From Macrocystis pyrifera (taxonomy: Eukaryota; Sar; Phaeophyceae; Laminariales; Laminariaceae), in the NCBI GenBank assembly GCA_031763025.1, contig JASSKH010000010.1, positions 11,673,427 through 11,737,426 of the forward strand: a stretch of DNA of 64,000 bases, read 5' to 3'. Position numbers and translations under genes: made by a program. Positions within the stretch are counted from its first letter, which is position 1. Each line of letters begins with the position of its first letter. The notes below the pieces were generated by a model. It had not been told where the DNA came from. It was given only the letters and a program-made list of their open reading frames with translations, and searched no databases. Shown piece after piece: positions 37,000 through 49,500 of this stretch.

Positions 37000-37440
37000 A
37001 TATTTTGAATGGTACATCATTGCGGCGAAATACACTCAAGAAGATTCCGGGAAAAATTGCGGGGCATCTTTCAAACTGTTCGAGACCAATTCGTTGAGAA
37101 CGTAGGGCGTATATTTGCAGAGAACATTAATCATACGTGTACGTTGAGCGGCTGGAGTGTTGCGTTCTCGGAGAGTGTACTGTGGATAGTACGTGGAACG
37201 TCTGCAAGCGTAACGTTTTTAGCGTTGCTGAGAGTAGCTAGCATGAGTCTCAGTTGATGACCTCCCCCATGAGTCACTCTCCTTTCGACCATCTCTTTTT
37301 CGTCTAGAAAGCTCCATTTCAACATCATCCACCTCTTTGCCCTGAGAGGAAGCTTACAACCGGACTTGCCTAACAGCAATCCAAGTGATTACCTTTCGAC
37401 AATCATCAGAGTCGGCCACACACACCATCAACAGGTTATG
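37000..37440 (+). repeat. Isolated fragment of the duplicated unit
   Basis: Matches A about 840-1,245 in the same orientation. Shared anchors are GTACGTGGAACG, GTAGCTAGCATG-like sequence, GAGTCACTCTCCTTT, AACATCATCCACCTC-like sequence and ATCATCAGAGTCGGCCAC. Divergence is about 25-30%. Confidence 0.75.
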
Positions 37441-38930
37441 ATCCTCGTTTTTGCGTAAGCGCTGATATATCTACATGCGGACATGCCGGTGCACGCCGGG
37501 AACCTGACCTACTTACAAGTAAAAACCTCTGCAGGCCCTGGGAGTCACGCCCAGGGTTGCTGCGAGTTGCAGGACCGCGAGTCATCAGACTGGGCTGTTG
37601 ACGAGGGCTGTGACCAGGGCAGTTGTTTCCTTGGAACTGCCAAACAATGTGAAAGAGTTGGGGAGAACAATACATTCTGCGTGGTGCTGTCTCGACAGTT
37701 TCTAGGCTATACTCTTACTACGTTTCGATTACCCAAGAAAACGAGTCGCCTGCTGCGAGCAGTACGTACTGCTACTGTACAAGGCGACAACGCAAGCCTC
37801 AAGATCGACCTTAAACTACGTACGATAACCTTGTTCAACTAAACTGCCTCTACTGCTGCTGCCGTGAAAGCACCTGCTGTACAAACATCGCGATGGACGA
37901 TGGATTCGGGCCCTCAAGATCGACCTCGAAATACATACGACGCATTCAACACAACCGCTTCGCTTGCGGCCGTGTTTGTGAAGGGCATTGCTATGGGTAT
38001 TCCACCACCGACAGTGGACCGGAATTCGTGGACGCCGACCGACTCTTGTGCGACACCATCAACCTTAGTACACGGATGTAGATTGTCGGGGACTGCTGCT
38101 GCACTGCTGTAGTAGCTCAGTACTTTGATATGCGTATTCAAAACCGCGCATACAGCTCGAACTACTGGCTCGGCTCGTGCTAGTTTTCCGCGCCGGATAC
38201 CGGATAACTGACCAGTCTACTCTGCATCGGGTTCGGCGAACTGAGCTGTTGTACGAGATATCCGCGCCCAAGACGACACCTTAGGTCGTACGTGAATACC
38301 GTCAAGTCAACGCGGCGTCTACGCACATCAAAATCGATTCAGTCGAGCTGTTATGGAAGCTTGCTGTACGTCAAGTTCGGCTTCAAACTGTTTTACCTAC
38401 TACTGCTGTGCAAGACCGATCTACGCGTTGAAGGATGATTTCGAGCACGAAATGCTGCAAAACAATACGCTACTTCGACAACAACACACACATCGCACTC
38501 TGTCAGGGGTCTCATAATCGTCAGTGGTGATCTGCCCTCGGGGGTCGAGGACTGCCGAAAATATAACTGCTTGGTGCTTAGCACCAATAGCATGGATATC
38601 TTCGCCAATATGACGGGACATCCCAGGGAGATCACGGCAATGGGGGACTGGGATAACAGGTAGATCTCAAGCGCAGCAACAGGAAGCGTTTCGCTGAGCG
38701 TCTGACGACCTCTACCTACTATTCCCTTAACGGTGCCACTAACACTGGCGTCTCTCATTGTGTAATAACACGAGGATGCAACCAGTACCAGCGGCGACAG
38801 GAAGAATGGGTGGGAAGCGCTTCAAGATAAATAATTCAAGGCTACGGACGACAATATCCGCGCCAGCACAGTAAACCTGGCAGCGACCAGTCTGCAACCC
38901 GAACATGACCGGGACGACCACTTCATCTAA
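37441..38930. other. Spacer with possible retroelement scraps
   Basis: A 119-codon frame at 37,483-37,842 and other short frames have no recognisable domain. One candidate integrase scrap is listed separately. I see nothing else. Confidence 0.4.
37893..38081 (+). pseudogene. Possible retrotransposon integrase scrap
   Basis: One frame reads TDSGPEFVDADRLLCDTINL. TD-x-G-x-EF is the form taken by the region around the second catalytic Asp of retroviral-type integrases. There are no other integrase motifs and the frame is short, so this is weak evidence. Confidence 0.3.
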
Positions 38931-39029
38931 GCGATAAGCAAGTCAACCAATCGATCGTTCGCACTGAGGAGAAGGCCATGGGTGAGTCCACATTATCGTT
39001 CAAAGATTGTGGACGGAGTACGAGAGCAT

Positions 39030-41130
39030 CAAGTCCATAATTTATCGTGATTCGACCGTAGACTTCGCCCAGATCCAGACGACACTGCCTCCACTGTAAA
39101 TTGGATAACTTGTCCCACAGCAATGAGACGAAGGGAAGAATCGCTGGGCGTGGTACCGCTATGTCAAGGCAATCAGTCGTTTGTCATGGGTGTGACGAGG
39201 TAGGATATATCTCGCGCATTTGCCCTATGCCCGTCAAGGGAAATACCGGAGGATGCACCAAGCATGGCGATACACCAAGCATGACGACAAGTACAGCAAG
39301 AAGACACCCTCTAGAGACAATGGTGGGTCTGGGCACGGGGGGGGCGCTGGGCAATAATGATGCTCCGTTCACGAGTTCACGACAAACAACAGCACTGAGT
39401 GTTGTCACCAGGGAACGCCACGTCCACAGGATATTGATTTCGCCACTCCTGCTGTGCTCGATGCTCACAACAGTGCTGATGACGACGAGAAGCCGACTTC
39501 CAATCTCAACGACGATTTAAACGGTGACTTCGCGTGAAGGTCTTCTACACAGGGGCGAACATTTCTCCCTAACAGCTGCGGAATCGCGATAGTCGTGAGC
39601 AGCAGTGCAACAGAACATCTTCTAGATGACGAGCTAATCCTCAGGTCGAATAACCGGATGATGGACCACACGCTGTCGGACGCACCAACGACAATCGTGA
39701 CTACACTGCAGGAAGAACGAGCTACAAGGAAAGGCAACCGGTGTCCTCTACGGCAATAATCGGCGTCCAGACCGGCAAGGAACATCGAGTACGGTTTCCC
39801 AGCTTGATCGTTTTAGGCCTGGAGGGTCACACTGTCTCCTTCCCCTTAGCAAGGAAACTGGGGATCATCACGATCAACGAGGAAGGTAACCCTCATCAGC
39901 GTAACCATTTAATCATGGCGGCGTTCCAGCAACAGAAATAGAACAGAGGTCTGATTTGAAGTGGAAGTCGCTGCATATACTGGAGCTTTATCGGTTGGGA
40001 TCGCCAAAGCGTCTAGGTCCACTGAAACATCCCCGCTTGAGGTCGACGGGGCAGCACCGCCTTGGGTCATTGGATCTCCGTGGCTTGAGGTCGCACGATC
40101 GTCATCGCCGGAGGAAGGAGCATTACCATCGGTAGCTGTACTGTCAGCAACGGCAGGAGCACCTCCGCCCGGGGTTGGGGAATCCTCACAAAGGGCTGGA
40201 GCGACATCGCAGGGGCCACATCTGCAATTTCTCTCGGGGTCACGCATTACGTTTCGCCCGGAATCGCACCTCCTATTTCGTCTAGGGTTGCACCGGATGC
40301 ACAGCATCACGTGGCTGCCAGCACGATATATGTCTGAACCGCCGAGAACAGCTTTACTGAGGGAACCTTGGAGGTAGCTTGCGACGAGCTCACCCCTACC
40401 CCGTTGCTCAATCTCGTCGAGAGAGCACTACGAACAACCCCTCTGGGTCGGGGAAAATCAATGGATGTGTACGGTGGATTCGCCGACACCGATCGAGACC
40501 CATTCCGGGTCGCATCGAAGAAAACGCTGATGATCGAACACCGAGATCCCCTTCGCCGAACAGTACCGCACGGTACGCTTGGGGCACATGCATGCGAGTC
40601 CATGGGAGCATCAGCGCTGAGAATCAACGAATCGCCTTGCGCTTTCGAGCATCAGCACCTGGAAACACTGGATGGACCATCTCCATCTGGAGCCAATGGA
40701 GTGTCAGCTGTGTTGTCATCATCCGGGGTGGACGGCTCGACAACGTCTGCATTAACCTGGGTCGCACCAGACGTTTTTCAGCGACACCCTCGACCCAAGC
40801 TCAACACCTCGATTGATACTGAGCGGAAGGAAATTCAGGCGCTCACGAGGAAATGCGCACGCGAACCCGGCGGCAGGGCACCTGGATTCCGTAAACGGTG
40901 GCGGGGAATCAGTAGGGGCATCAACGACGTTCGTGTACACTCGTAAGGCAGCCTCCGGCTTCCTCTTGTCTTGGACAAATGGCCCATCAGCGTTGGGTCC
41001 AAGTCGCAGACATTGACTGCATAGTCAACGGTGGAGGACGAGCTTTGCGTGGCACTCAGCTATTGCAGCGAACGAGGCCATCACTCCAAAGCGCTACGTC
41101 ATCGGCGTCCTGGGTAGTCTAGGGATGCAA
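39030..41130 (+). mobile_element. Ty1/copia-type retrotransposon remnant before block B
   Basis: Layout on the plus strand: a gag-like frame from 39,101 with a CX2CX4(Y)X4C zinc knuckle (CHGCDEVGYISRIC, 39,182-39,223) whose His is replaced by Tyr. Next come a protease-like segment with Ser in place of the catalytic Asp (SSSATEHLLDDELI, about 39,590-39,640), a segment VLGLEGHTVSFPLARKLGI, a Pro/Ala/Ser-rich linker (about 39,960-40,240) and an RNase H-like end (KAASGFLLSWTNGPSALGPS, about 40,945-41,010). Integrase and reverse transcriptase cores are missing and several frameshifts are present. Block B begins directly after it. The equivalent remnant in block C has the same deletions. Confidence 0.75.
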
Positions 41131-41169
41131 TACTGAAATCCTGCGCACACGCCGAGATAGACATGGGAG

Positions 41170-43577
41170 GTTTCGAACAAGCTTCACGTTGCCATCATTT
41201 AGGCTCCAGGACTTAAACTTGCACGGCAGGAGGACTACCAACAAGAGAGATCAGTGTTTATCAGAAGACATATCCGTCGCAAATACTATTCGTAGTCCAA
41301 CGACTGTACTATCGCTACCGGTGCCGTGTTTCCTGTGTTTGCGGGTGGCAGGAAAAATGGGAGATCGTGCGGTTTTACGCTCGTCGCGAATTATACGAAG
41401 TCAATGTTGTAGAATACAACTATCACCTTCGACTAGTCCTGGTCAAGTTGCACACTGGAATATTGTTTGCGTTTGACCGTAGGCTTGTAAGCTATGCATG
41501 GTAGGTAAATATGGGCAGAGACGTAGCAGGGTGCTATACTGTAGATTGCGTCATTTCTACTCCGACTGACAGATCGCTGGGGTATCATTCTTGAATATTC
41601 TCTCGTAGGGCACGTAAACCACGAGAAGGACATGCCAAGACTACACCCATATGACCGCGGTTTGTACCCAGGCCTGATCATGTTGTTCAATTCTAGCCTA
41701 CCAGGTATGCCGTAGACTCATTCCCTGAAGCTTAAACCAATGTTGGTCAGGTCTTCGTTATCGCAGAAAATGAAGTCAGTATCAAGTTGCTGACGCACGT
41801 AAGTAAGTTAGCGAAGGAAGTATTCCGTTGGGCGTCGAATAGAAAAATTGTCGATATCACCACCATCGAGGGGTCGGCGTACCGTAAGTTTTTTTGCTAC
41901 AAGCAGTAAACTCATAACTTACTGCGTCGCATCAGTGCTCAGTAGAATGTAACTCAACCATGAACATCGAACACCTAATGAGGCGGTATATCCATATGTG
42001 TATACGCGGTGCAAAACCTCCGGGGAAATACGAACAAGATGTTCCCAGGAAAAAATGCGAGGCATCGTATTAGTTACCCGGGAATAAATTTTTGAGAATG
42101 GTACGTCTCGCATATACTTCCGGAGAACGGTACGTAGTACGTTGATCGTCTGGAAAGTGTGGCGTTCTTGACAACAGTACGCAGTACGTGGAACGCCTGG
42201 AAGCGCGACGTTCTTAACGTTGCTAGCTAGCATGGTGTTTCGTTGCCGACCCGCCACACATGATTCACTCTCCTTTATTCCTTCTCCTATTCGATCTGAG
42301 AGCGCCTTTTCAACATAATTAACATCTTGCTTTTGACAAAGCCTGCAACTGAACTTGTGTAACGGCCATACAAGTGCTTACCGTCCGACCATCATCACAG
42401 TCGGCCACGCAACCGGCCAACACCTGGTATACAAATGGTATTAGTACGATTTTCAACACAATACAGACTTTTTTGACCGTACATGGCGGGGGAGAGTAGG
42501 GCGCCTAATTGTGACATGAACGTATCTCATATCTATAACCAACCTGGTATCATACGTAATGCACTAAATGGCGTGACTTGAAGCAGGAAGCCGATCAAAC
42601 TTAATGGAGAATGCGGCAAAACAGGGAGAGTCGGACGAAAAAAGAAAAGGGTAATATACACATGCGTAACTCGGAAATAATACGGACCAGGTGTCAAAAC
42701 ACCAGGTGTACACGGTACAAGGCATCAGTTTCTGGTACCACGTTGGACGCAAGCGTAAGAATGGTTTGTCGTTGACATGTGTGTCCCGACCGCGTTTACG
42801 TTTGCAAACAGGTTGGTATCGTACGTGCGCGTAGCGCGTACTGATATACCGCACTGCTTGCTATCAGTGTGACATACACCAGGTATGCTATATCGTGTCA
42901 TAATCGGTAGTGTGTTAGTTACGTACACAACCGCTCACATTCTGTACACTGCGTACTACTCGTAGAGTCGTACAGTTAAGGCCTACACACCCTGGATACA
43001 GAAAATATCCACCAGGTACTTATGGGTAGCACGCGCCGACAAAAGCATCACACGCAGCGTTCAGAAATACGTTTCGGCCAATTGTTCGGTCTCATACATG
43101 CTAAAGCTGATGAGGTGTCTTCTTCAACCCTTATGTACACGTAACTGGTACTCCGCGGGAGCGCAACGCCACGAAAGATATATTGGGTCTGCCGCCGGTC
43201 CCGACAAGTACCTGTAAATAATAGATATTGGTACAACTGTTTAACCCGAAATGTAAGGGCCGGTTGAACCCTCGTAGGCCCATTCAAACCGTCCTTTCGT
43301 TTCCGAACGAAGCGAAACCTCATAGAGTGTCTTCACTATTGAGTCTTGCTGGGAGCCAAAAGTGAACAAAAAAGACAACCGGGAGAGACATCGAATGCTT
43401 GACCGAAACGTGAAACGAAAAGAACGCAAAGTAATTATTTTGTGTGCATCGTCAGCCCGTCGAGAAAGCATCGCCAGTCCCTCGGCGATGCACATCTTCC
43501 AAAGAAAAACGTACCTAACTTTGTCTTCTATCGACCCCCCTCGCCCCCACCCCCTTGATGCATGACGGCCATGAAGC
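41170..43577. other. Gene-upstream region of block B, no supported gene
   Basis: Counterpart of 1-2,396, about 98% identical. No frame is conserved in a coding manner between the copies. Confidence 0.6.
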
Positions 43578-46500
43578 ATGGCGCGGATCTATTTGTGGGT
43601 CGGCATCTTCTTGCTGCTATGTTGCCAGACATACGCTGTGTATGGCGGCAAGGCGGTGAGCACCAGCCCCGCTTCTTCATTTTCGTTTGACGGGACGGGC
43701 GTCGTCATGTCCAGCGACACCACCATCATCGAGGGTAGGTTCGGCAAAGGCTTCTACCTTCCTTGGAGCCGACAAAGATTGTCGATGGGGGACAAGGTTT
43801 CTAGGGACTCTCACGACGTCGAGAGGCAAGATCAACTCCTCGCTGAGGCCCGCCGAGCGGTGGCGGCCGGTGAACCTGTCACACTTGAGGCCTTCATTGT
43901 CGCCAGCAACAGGAGGGGGCAGGAGAGGAAGGCTGCCGAGATGGCCGAGGAGGAAGACCATTCTCTGGCCCGGAACATCGTAGGAGCCATCGAGAATGCT
44001 ACTGGATATATCGGCAGCCTATTCAACGTAAGATACTACGATAATACACAGTAGAACCCAGACAATGACATGCGAATTTGCTTGGTGGGCGTTCAAAAAT
44101 AGGGAGCAGGCAAGTTCGTGGAGAGGTATTGGCTTCCTAGTTTAAACTGGCAGCAAAGCATAGAGGTTCGAGCGAGTTCAGTTCATACTTTATATTGTCA
44201 TGCGATGTCAGTCAGCCGGCTATGAAAATGTGGTGATATTGATACCAACCCGACAATAGATACAACACTAACCTAACACAAACTGGTGGATCGTCGCCGT
44301 TTTGGTGCACCCGTCTTTGATGTTTTGTCGGCGATAGGGAATCCTTCCTTCCTGGACCAACCCGACCGTTGGAAAGATCCGACGAGCTGATGAGTGCTTT
44401 CACCAGGTGGAATCGATGGTCGCCCGTCCAGGCTGCGACTTCTACGCAATCGCGTGCTCCTCTTCTGAAGCGGTCACCTCCGATGCCTCCGGCGCTGCCT
44501 CCAACGGCTGTAACGTTTCGTCTGCCTCTGGCGCCTCCACTGATAGCATCGACTACGGGGGGGGGTGGCTGGTTTTACTGCGCGCACCACAAGCGCCTCG
44601 TACAGCAAGACCCGAGCATTTCTGGCCCCCCTACCTCCACCGTAGGTACGTCGGCGGAAACCGCTTTCCAATCGTCTGGCATGGTGTGTCGTGCCTCTTT
44701 TGCATCAACCGGCCTGCATAGCTGTGCATACTTATTCGAACAACCCGTCTGTTATTTGCTTGCGCAGATGATGACTATGGCTTGTTGGTGTTTTGCCGAC
44801 TCATCGCACGGCAGGAGTTGCACTTTTTCGCCCAAAACTCTCTGATTTGTGAGCATTGACCGGGTGGTATGCTATTGTTTATGCGTTTGCCAGTGTACTT
44901 TGTTTCGGATTTAGCGAATAGCAGTGCTTGGTCGGGATGCGCGAACACACTTCATCGATGTCATGCTTCGAGCGAGATGTTGAGGTCCTCATCAGAAAGT
45001 AAGACACCATCCCGACCGTGTCATTACTTGTCCGTCTGAAGTTGTAGCCGGTCAGTGAAGCGGACGTTGGACCCTCTGCCAGAAACTAAAACATCGTTAC
45101 TATGCACGTTTCTAGACGAAAAATGTCAAACTCGGTAATAGCGATATATAGGTTTCCTGTCACGTAGTCGTTGTTTCGTTCGGTTGTGTCGTTTGGTCCG
45201 TGCGTCATTGCGCTGCAACCCTGCCTTGCATCATGTAGTCCCGTATGACAGCAACGATTCGGAGCAATCATTCTGGTAGTTAGGTTTTGGTCGTACGCTA
45301 ATGTTGTCCCAATCGCTCCAGTGGAAAGGATGACGATAAATCAACACCTGAAATGAAGCTCAAGCATTGTAGACGCACCTGAAAATTAGCTTCTTGGAAC
45401 AAGAAGCATAAACGTCATACGAAACCATCGGTGGGATGCTGCAACAGGTAAGTTTTGGCCGCGACACAGTCACGGAAGTTGTCACTCGTTTGCCCTAAAC
45501 GAGGGTCATAGTCAGCGCATGCATCTTGTTTAGAGTGAACAATCATGTGATATCTGAGAGGCCGTCACCACTCGGGCCTTCGTGCGTATGGTTCTGTCAT
45601 TTCTCCAAGCAGAATGCAGCATCATCAAAACGTTGTCGTCGACCTCCAACACCGGGCCCTCTTCGTGCAGTCAAGACGGAGACAGTGACGATGATGAAGA
45701 CACTGAAGACATGCTGTTCGACTCTCTCCTGGAAGCTGACCGCACTCGGTACGAGGCCGAGCACATGCGGCTGGCTCTCTTCGTAGACCCCGACGTCCAC
45801 CTCCCGGCGGCAGTTGAGGCGCGTCTCGCCCGGCACATCGCCGAGCTTTCCGATGAGCGCGCAGGGCTTGAGACCATCCTCAAAGGCATCTTCGACCGCG
45901 ACGAGAAAGAGCAGCAAGAGAGGGAAGAGCAGACACGGGTGAGTCTTGATGAAGTGTACGGTAGTGCAGGGAATTATTCGAGTGAGGAACGGTTCCGGCT
46001 CGGCGCTAGCAAGTGGGTGTGATGTGTGTAACGATATTGCTGCTGTGAAAGTTGCGACCCGGAGAATATTTTGCGGGGTTTTGGAGCGGTTTCGTACGTC
46101 TCTCCCAGCGTGGTCAACATTGGCTGTCGGTGATTCGTCAATATCATCGGCCTTTCGAGGGGGAGGCGAAAGTCATTGGCTGCCGGTGATTCGTCAATAT
46201 CATCGGCCTTTCGAGGGGGAGGCGAAAGTCGAGATCATGCAGGACACCAGTATTAGAGGCTATATTTCGACTCTTCGTCGGGAGCTTGCCGGCCAATGAT
46301 GACAGTGGACATGGCCTCTTTCCTGCCCCTCATGTCAGATGCGTGAGCAGGTGGAGCTCGAGAGACACATCACGACCCAGATGCAAAACCTTCTGTCTGG
46401 CGGTGGCGACCAAAGGCGATGCGAGGAAGACGAAGAGATGCTCTCTTCAGTGTGCCTAGAGAACGACTACTACCTTTTTGTTCCTGCCGATGAGTCGAAG

Positions 46501-49500
46501 ACGCAGTGCGACGAGCTGCAGTGTGATGGGCTGACACGCATTTATCGGACGCCTCCGGTGAGGTTGTTAGTCATCCCGCTACATATATAGTTGAACAAGG
46601 GAAACCCAACATTTACCAGACGCTCGGTGGTTTAGGAGTGTCCCGGGCTAGTTTTAAAACTGCAGCGAGTCTTCTCTACGACCCGGCGGGAACAATACAG
46701 AACCGAGATGTGATTGGAAATACCGGAATTAGGATTCGCGTATTTTACCTTTACCGCTTCGGCATCACGGCACAACTGAGTTCGATGCCGGCAAGGCGAA
46801 CGTGAACTCGACGAACGGAAATGGTCACACTCCCTCATGGCTTTGATGCAATTACCAATGGGATACAGTTCGAGTACGTTGGCGCGGGTCGCAGGCTGCA
46901 ATACAAATAGACAAACACCACCGACTCTACTCCCCCGCGTTCGTTGCTAGAGAAGCCTGTATCTCGTCGACACTTCCATAAACACGCCCCACCCCACCTA
47001 ACCCAACCTGATCCCACCCGCCAGATGGACCACTGCGCCTCGCCAGAGACTCTCCGAGGGAACGATGCACATGCTACCTCCCCGGCCAACTGCCATCCGA
47101 ACCTTAGCGGACATCGTTTTCCTGTGTCTGTAGAGGAACGATTCGTGTACCCCTCCGAGAACGGCACTGAGCCTCCCCCCACCTACTACCGAGGACCCCT
47201 GTACAACACAGGGACAGCGCCGCAGCTACCGGGACAGCGATGGGGGTTTAACGATGTGCTAGATGTCCTGCGGGGTGCATGGTTCGACGTGTGTGAGGTG
47301 TGAAGCGTTGCGGTTTCGGCATTGTTGATATATATCACCACGTCATTTACCTGTGGTATGTAGATCGTGCCAGTTGTTTCTCCTGAGACACCAAATCAGT
47401 CGTTGAGTGGAAATTAATTCTCCAGTGGTATTTAGAATGAGCTCACCTTTAAAACTGAAGCTGCAGCCAAGCAGCCTCGGACAAACCCACTGTTAAATGG
47501 GAGCGTGCTGTTTGCTAAACGAGTAGCAGTCATTGCAAGCTCGCGACAATGGTCGGTATTCCAAGTTCCCTATGCGTAGCGACTCAGGGGTTATAGCGTT
47601 CTGGTTACAAACCGTTGGACGACTGGAGTTTACCGACCTATATGGGTTCTACCCTTGAATCGAAACAGCTTCCAAAACAGACACTGAGGGCTCACAATGT
47701 TCGCTTTTTCTCTCTGCCGTACCGTCGAGGACGAGCTTGCAGTCGTCACATGTGGGGCACAGCGGCACGTTCTGGATTGTCGTGTTTCTGAACGCAGCAG
47801 GTCAATCCGCAGGCCTAGCCCTTGGTATTCAAGTCATGAGCAAACGCCGGTTGGTAAACACTCTCGAAAACCCGAGCTGTGGACAACCGACCAATGCATT
47901 GGTCACCCAGCAAAATGGTATTGCCTGGTCAATAACGTCGAAGTCTACGTAATGGTTTTAGCCATGATAATAGTAAATATGCACTTCGTATATTCGTACA
48001 AAATTATGCATCAAGCCGAGACCCGTTCACTATTTTGTCGGTTGCCGTCCATTTCGACCACTGCCCACCTCCCACAGACGAAAACACATTTTCTGAATGA
48101 TCCATCCCTCATTCGTCAACGTCTATATTTCGTTTTTTTCCATATTGTCATTGAACTCCGAATTATGCCCTGTAGTGTTTAGCCGAACTCCAGATAAATT
48201 ATTTCTGAGGTTCATGTTCTTAAACTTACCCTTCGTCGGTATAAATTGTGTTTTCGTCGACGCACCAAGCGCATGTTACACTATTTCCCCACTCTTCGTG
48301 ACAAGACAAAACTTCTGCTCTTGGCATTTTATCTGGTTTTGGATTGTCTTCCCCCGACAGGCGATCCAACCCGTGTTCTGCCCGCATCTTCTGGCAAAGG
48401 AGAAAGAGCGCGGCGCGAAAATCGAAGATTTCACGGACGTTGAGGCCATGCACTCGGAGCTCGAAACCGTCCGGTCAGAGGTACGCGTGGCACTCCAGGA
48501 AGCCGCGCACAGGGAAGAGCTACTTCGTTCGAGGCTATCCTTGGCGCTGGCCGATAAGCGGAACGCGACCGCTCAATTGACCGACCTCGCTGCTGAGCTC
48601 GCCCACGTCCAGAGGCAGCTTGAAGACCACAAGGACGCGAACGTCGAGATGGCCAGGGCCAGAGATGACGCTCTGGAGACAGCTGCCAAGCAGCGCGACA
48701 TGCAGGAGAAGGCATCCGTAAGCGCTCGCACCTGCAGTTTGGTCCTCGACGACACGAAGTTCAATGTCGTCGAGCTCGAGGACGCTCTGAGGGCGGTGCT
48801 CAACGGCGCTGGAGGTCTGACGGGTTGGCGGTTGGAGCGCGCGAAGGTGAGTCAAGGCATGAAGGGCTGGTTGGTATCACACGGCCAGTGTACGCCACTC
48901 CTGTCTTTTACATTACCGTGGAAGGAGTATGGTTGATAATTCGATGTCGGGGTACCTGTGTCATATATGCCTTGATGTGCGATGCTAGACACGTACGACC
49001 CAAGCCTCGAGGCTGGGATTGGGGCGATATTCTAATCGAAGATATTGTGGGACGGAAGTCTTGGCGCGCGACTTAAAGCGTCGTGAGCGCGTGATGGGTG
49101 GTGAGCGTTAATGATCACATCAGCGACGAACGGCCTTGAGCTTCAGTTTGCTAAAGCTCCTAATCCAGCCGTGGTGCCACATGTCGGCGTCTCCCGTTGG
49201 CCATCCTTTATGGTTAATATAATACAAAACATTTCCTATCACCCCCCTATACCGTCGTGCGCTTATCTGACACAACGCGCCGCACTTCACCACGGACTTG
49301 ACCTGCTCGATAGGTCATAGGCCGCTCCAGGGAGTGCGCGGCCCGCTTGAAGGAGTGTTTAGTCCGGTTTGACCACGAGATGGAGGCAAATGCTGCTAAC
49401 GTCGAGCGACTTCTAGAGATGGAGGGTGAAGTGAGGTTCTACTTCCAGGAAGGCACCGGTTTTCTGGAACAAGTCGATGAGTGTAGGTACGTCAGTGGTA

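Larger units (their letters stand above)
33460..37000. other. AT-richer spacer without supported gene
   Basis: I see no coding region with support. It contains a CTGT microsatellite (about 33,957-33,980), CATACC-rich sequence, a local duplication and a MITE-like inverted repeat, listed separately. Confidence 0.5.
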
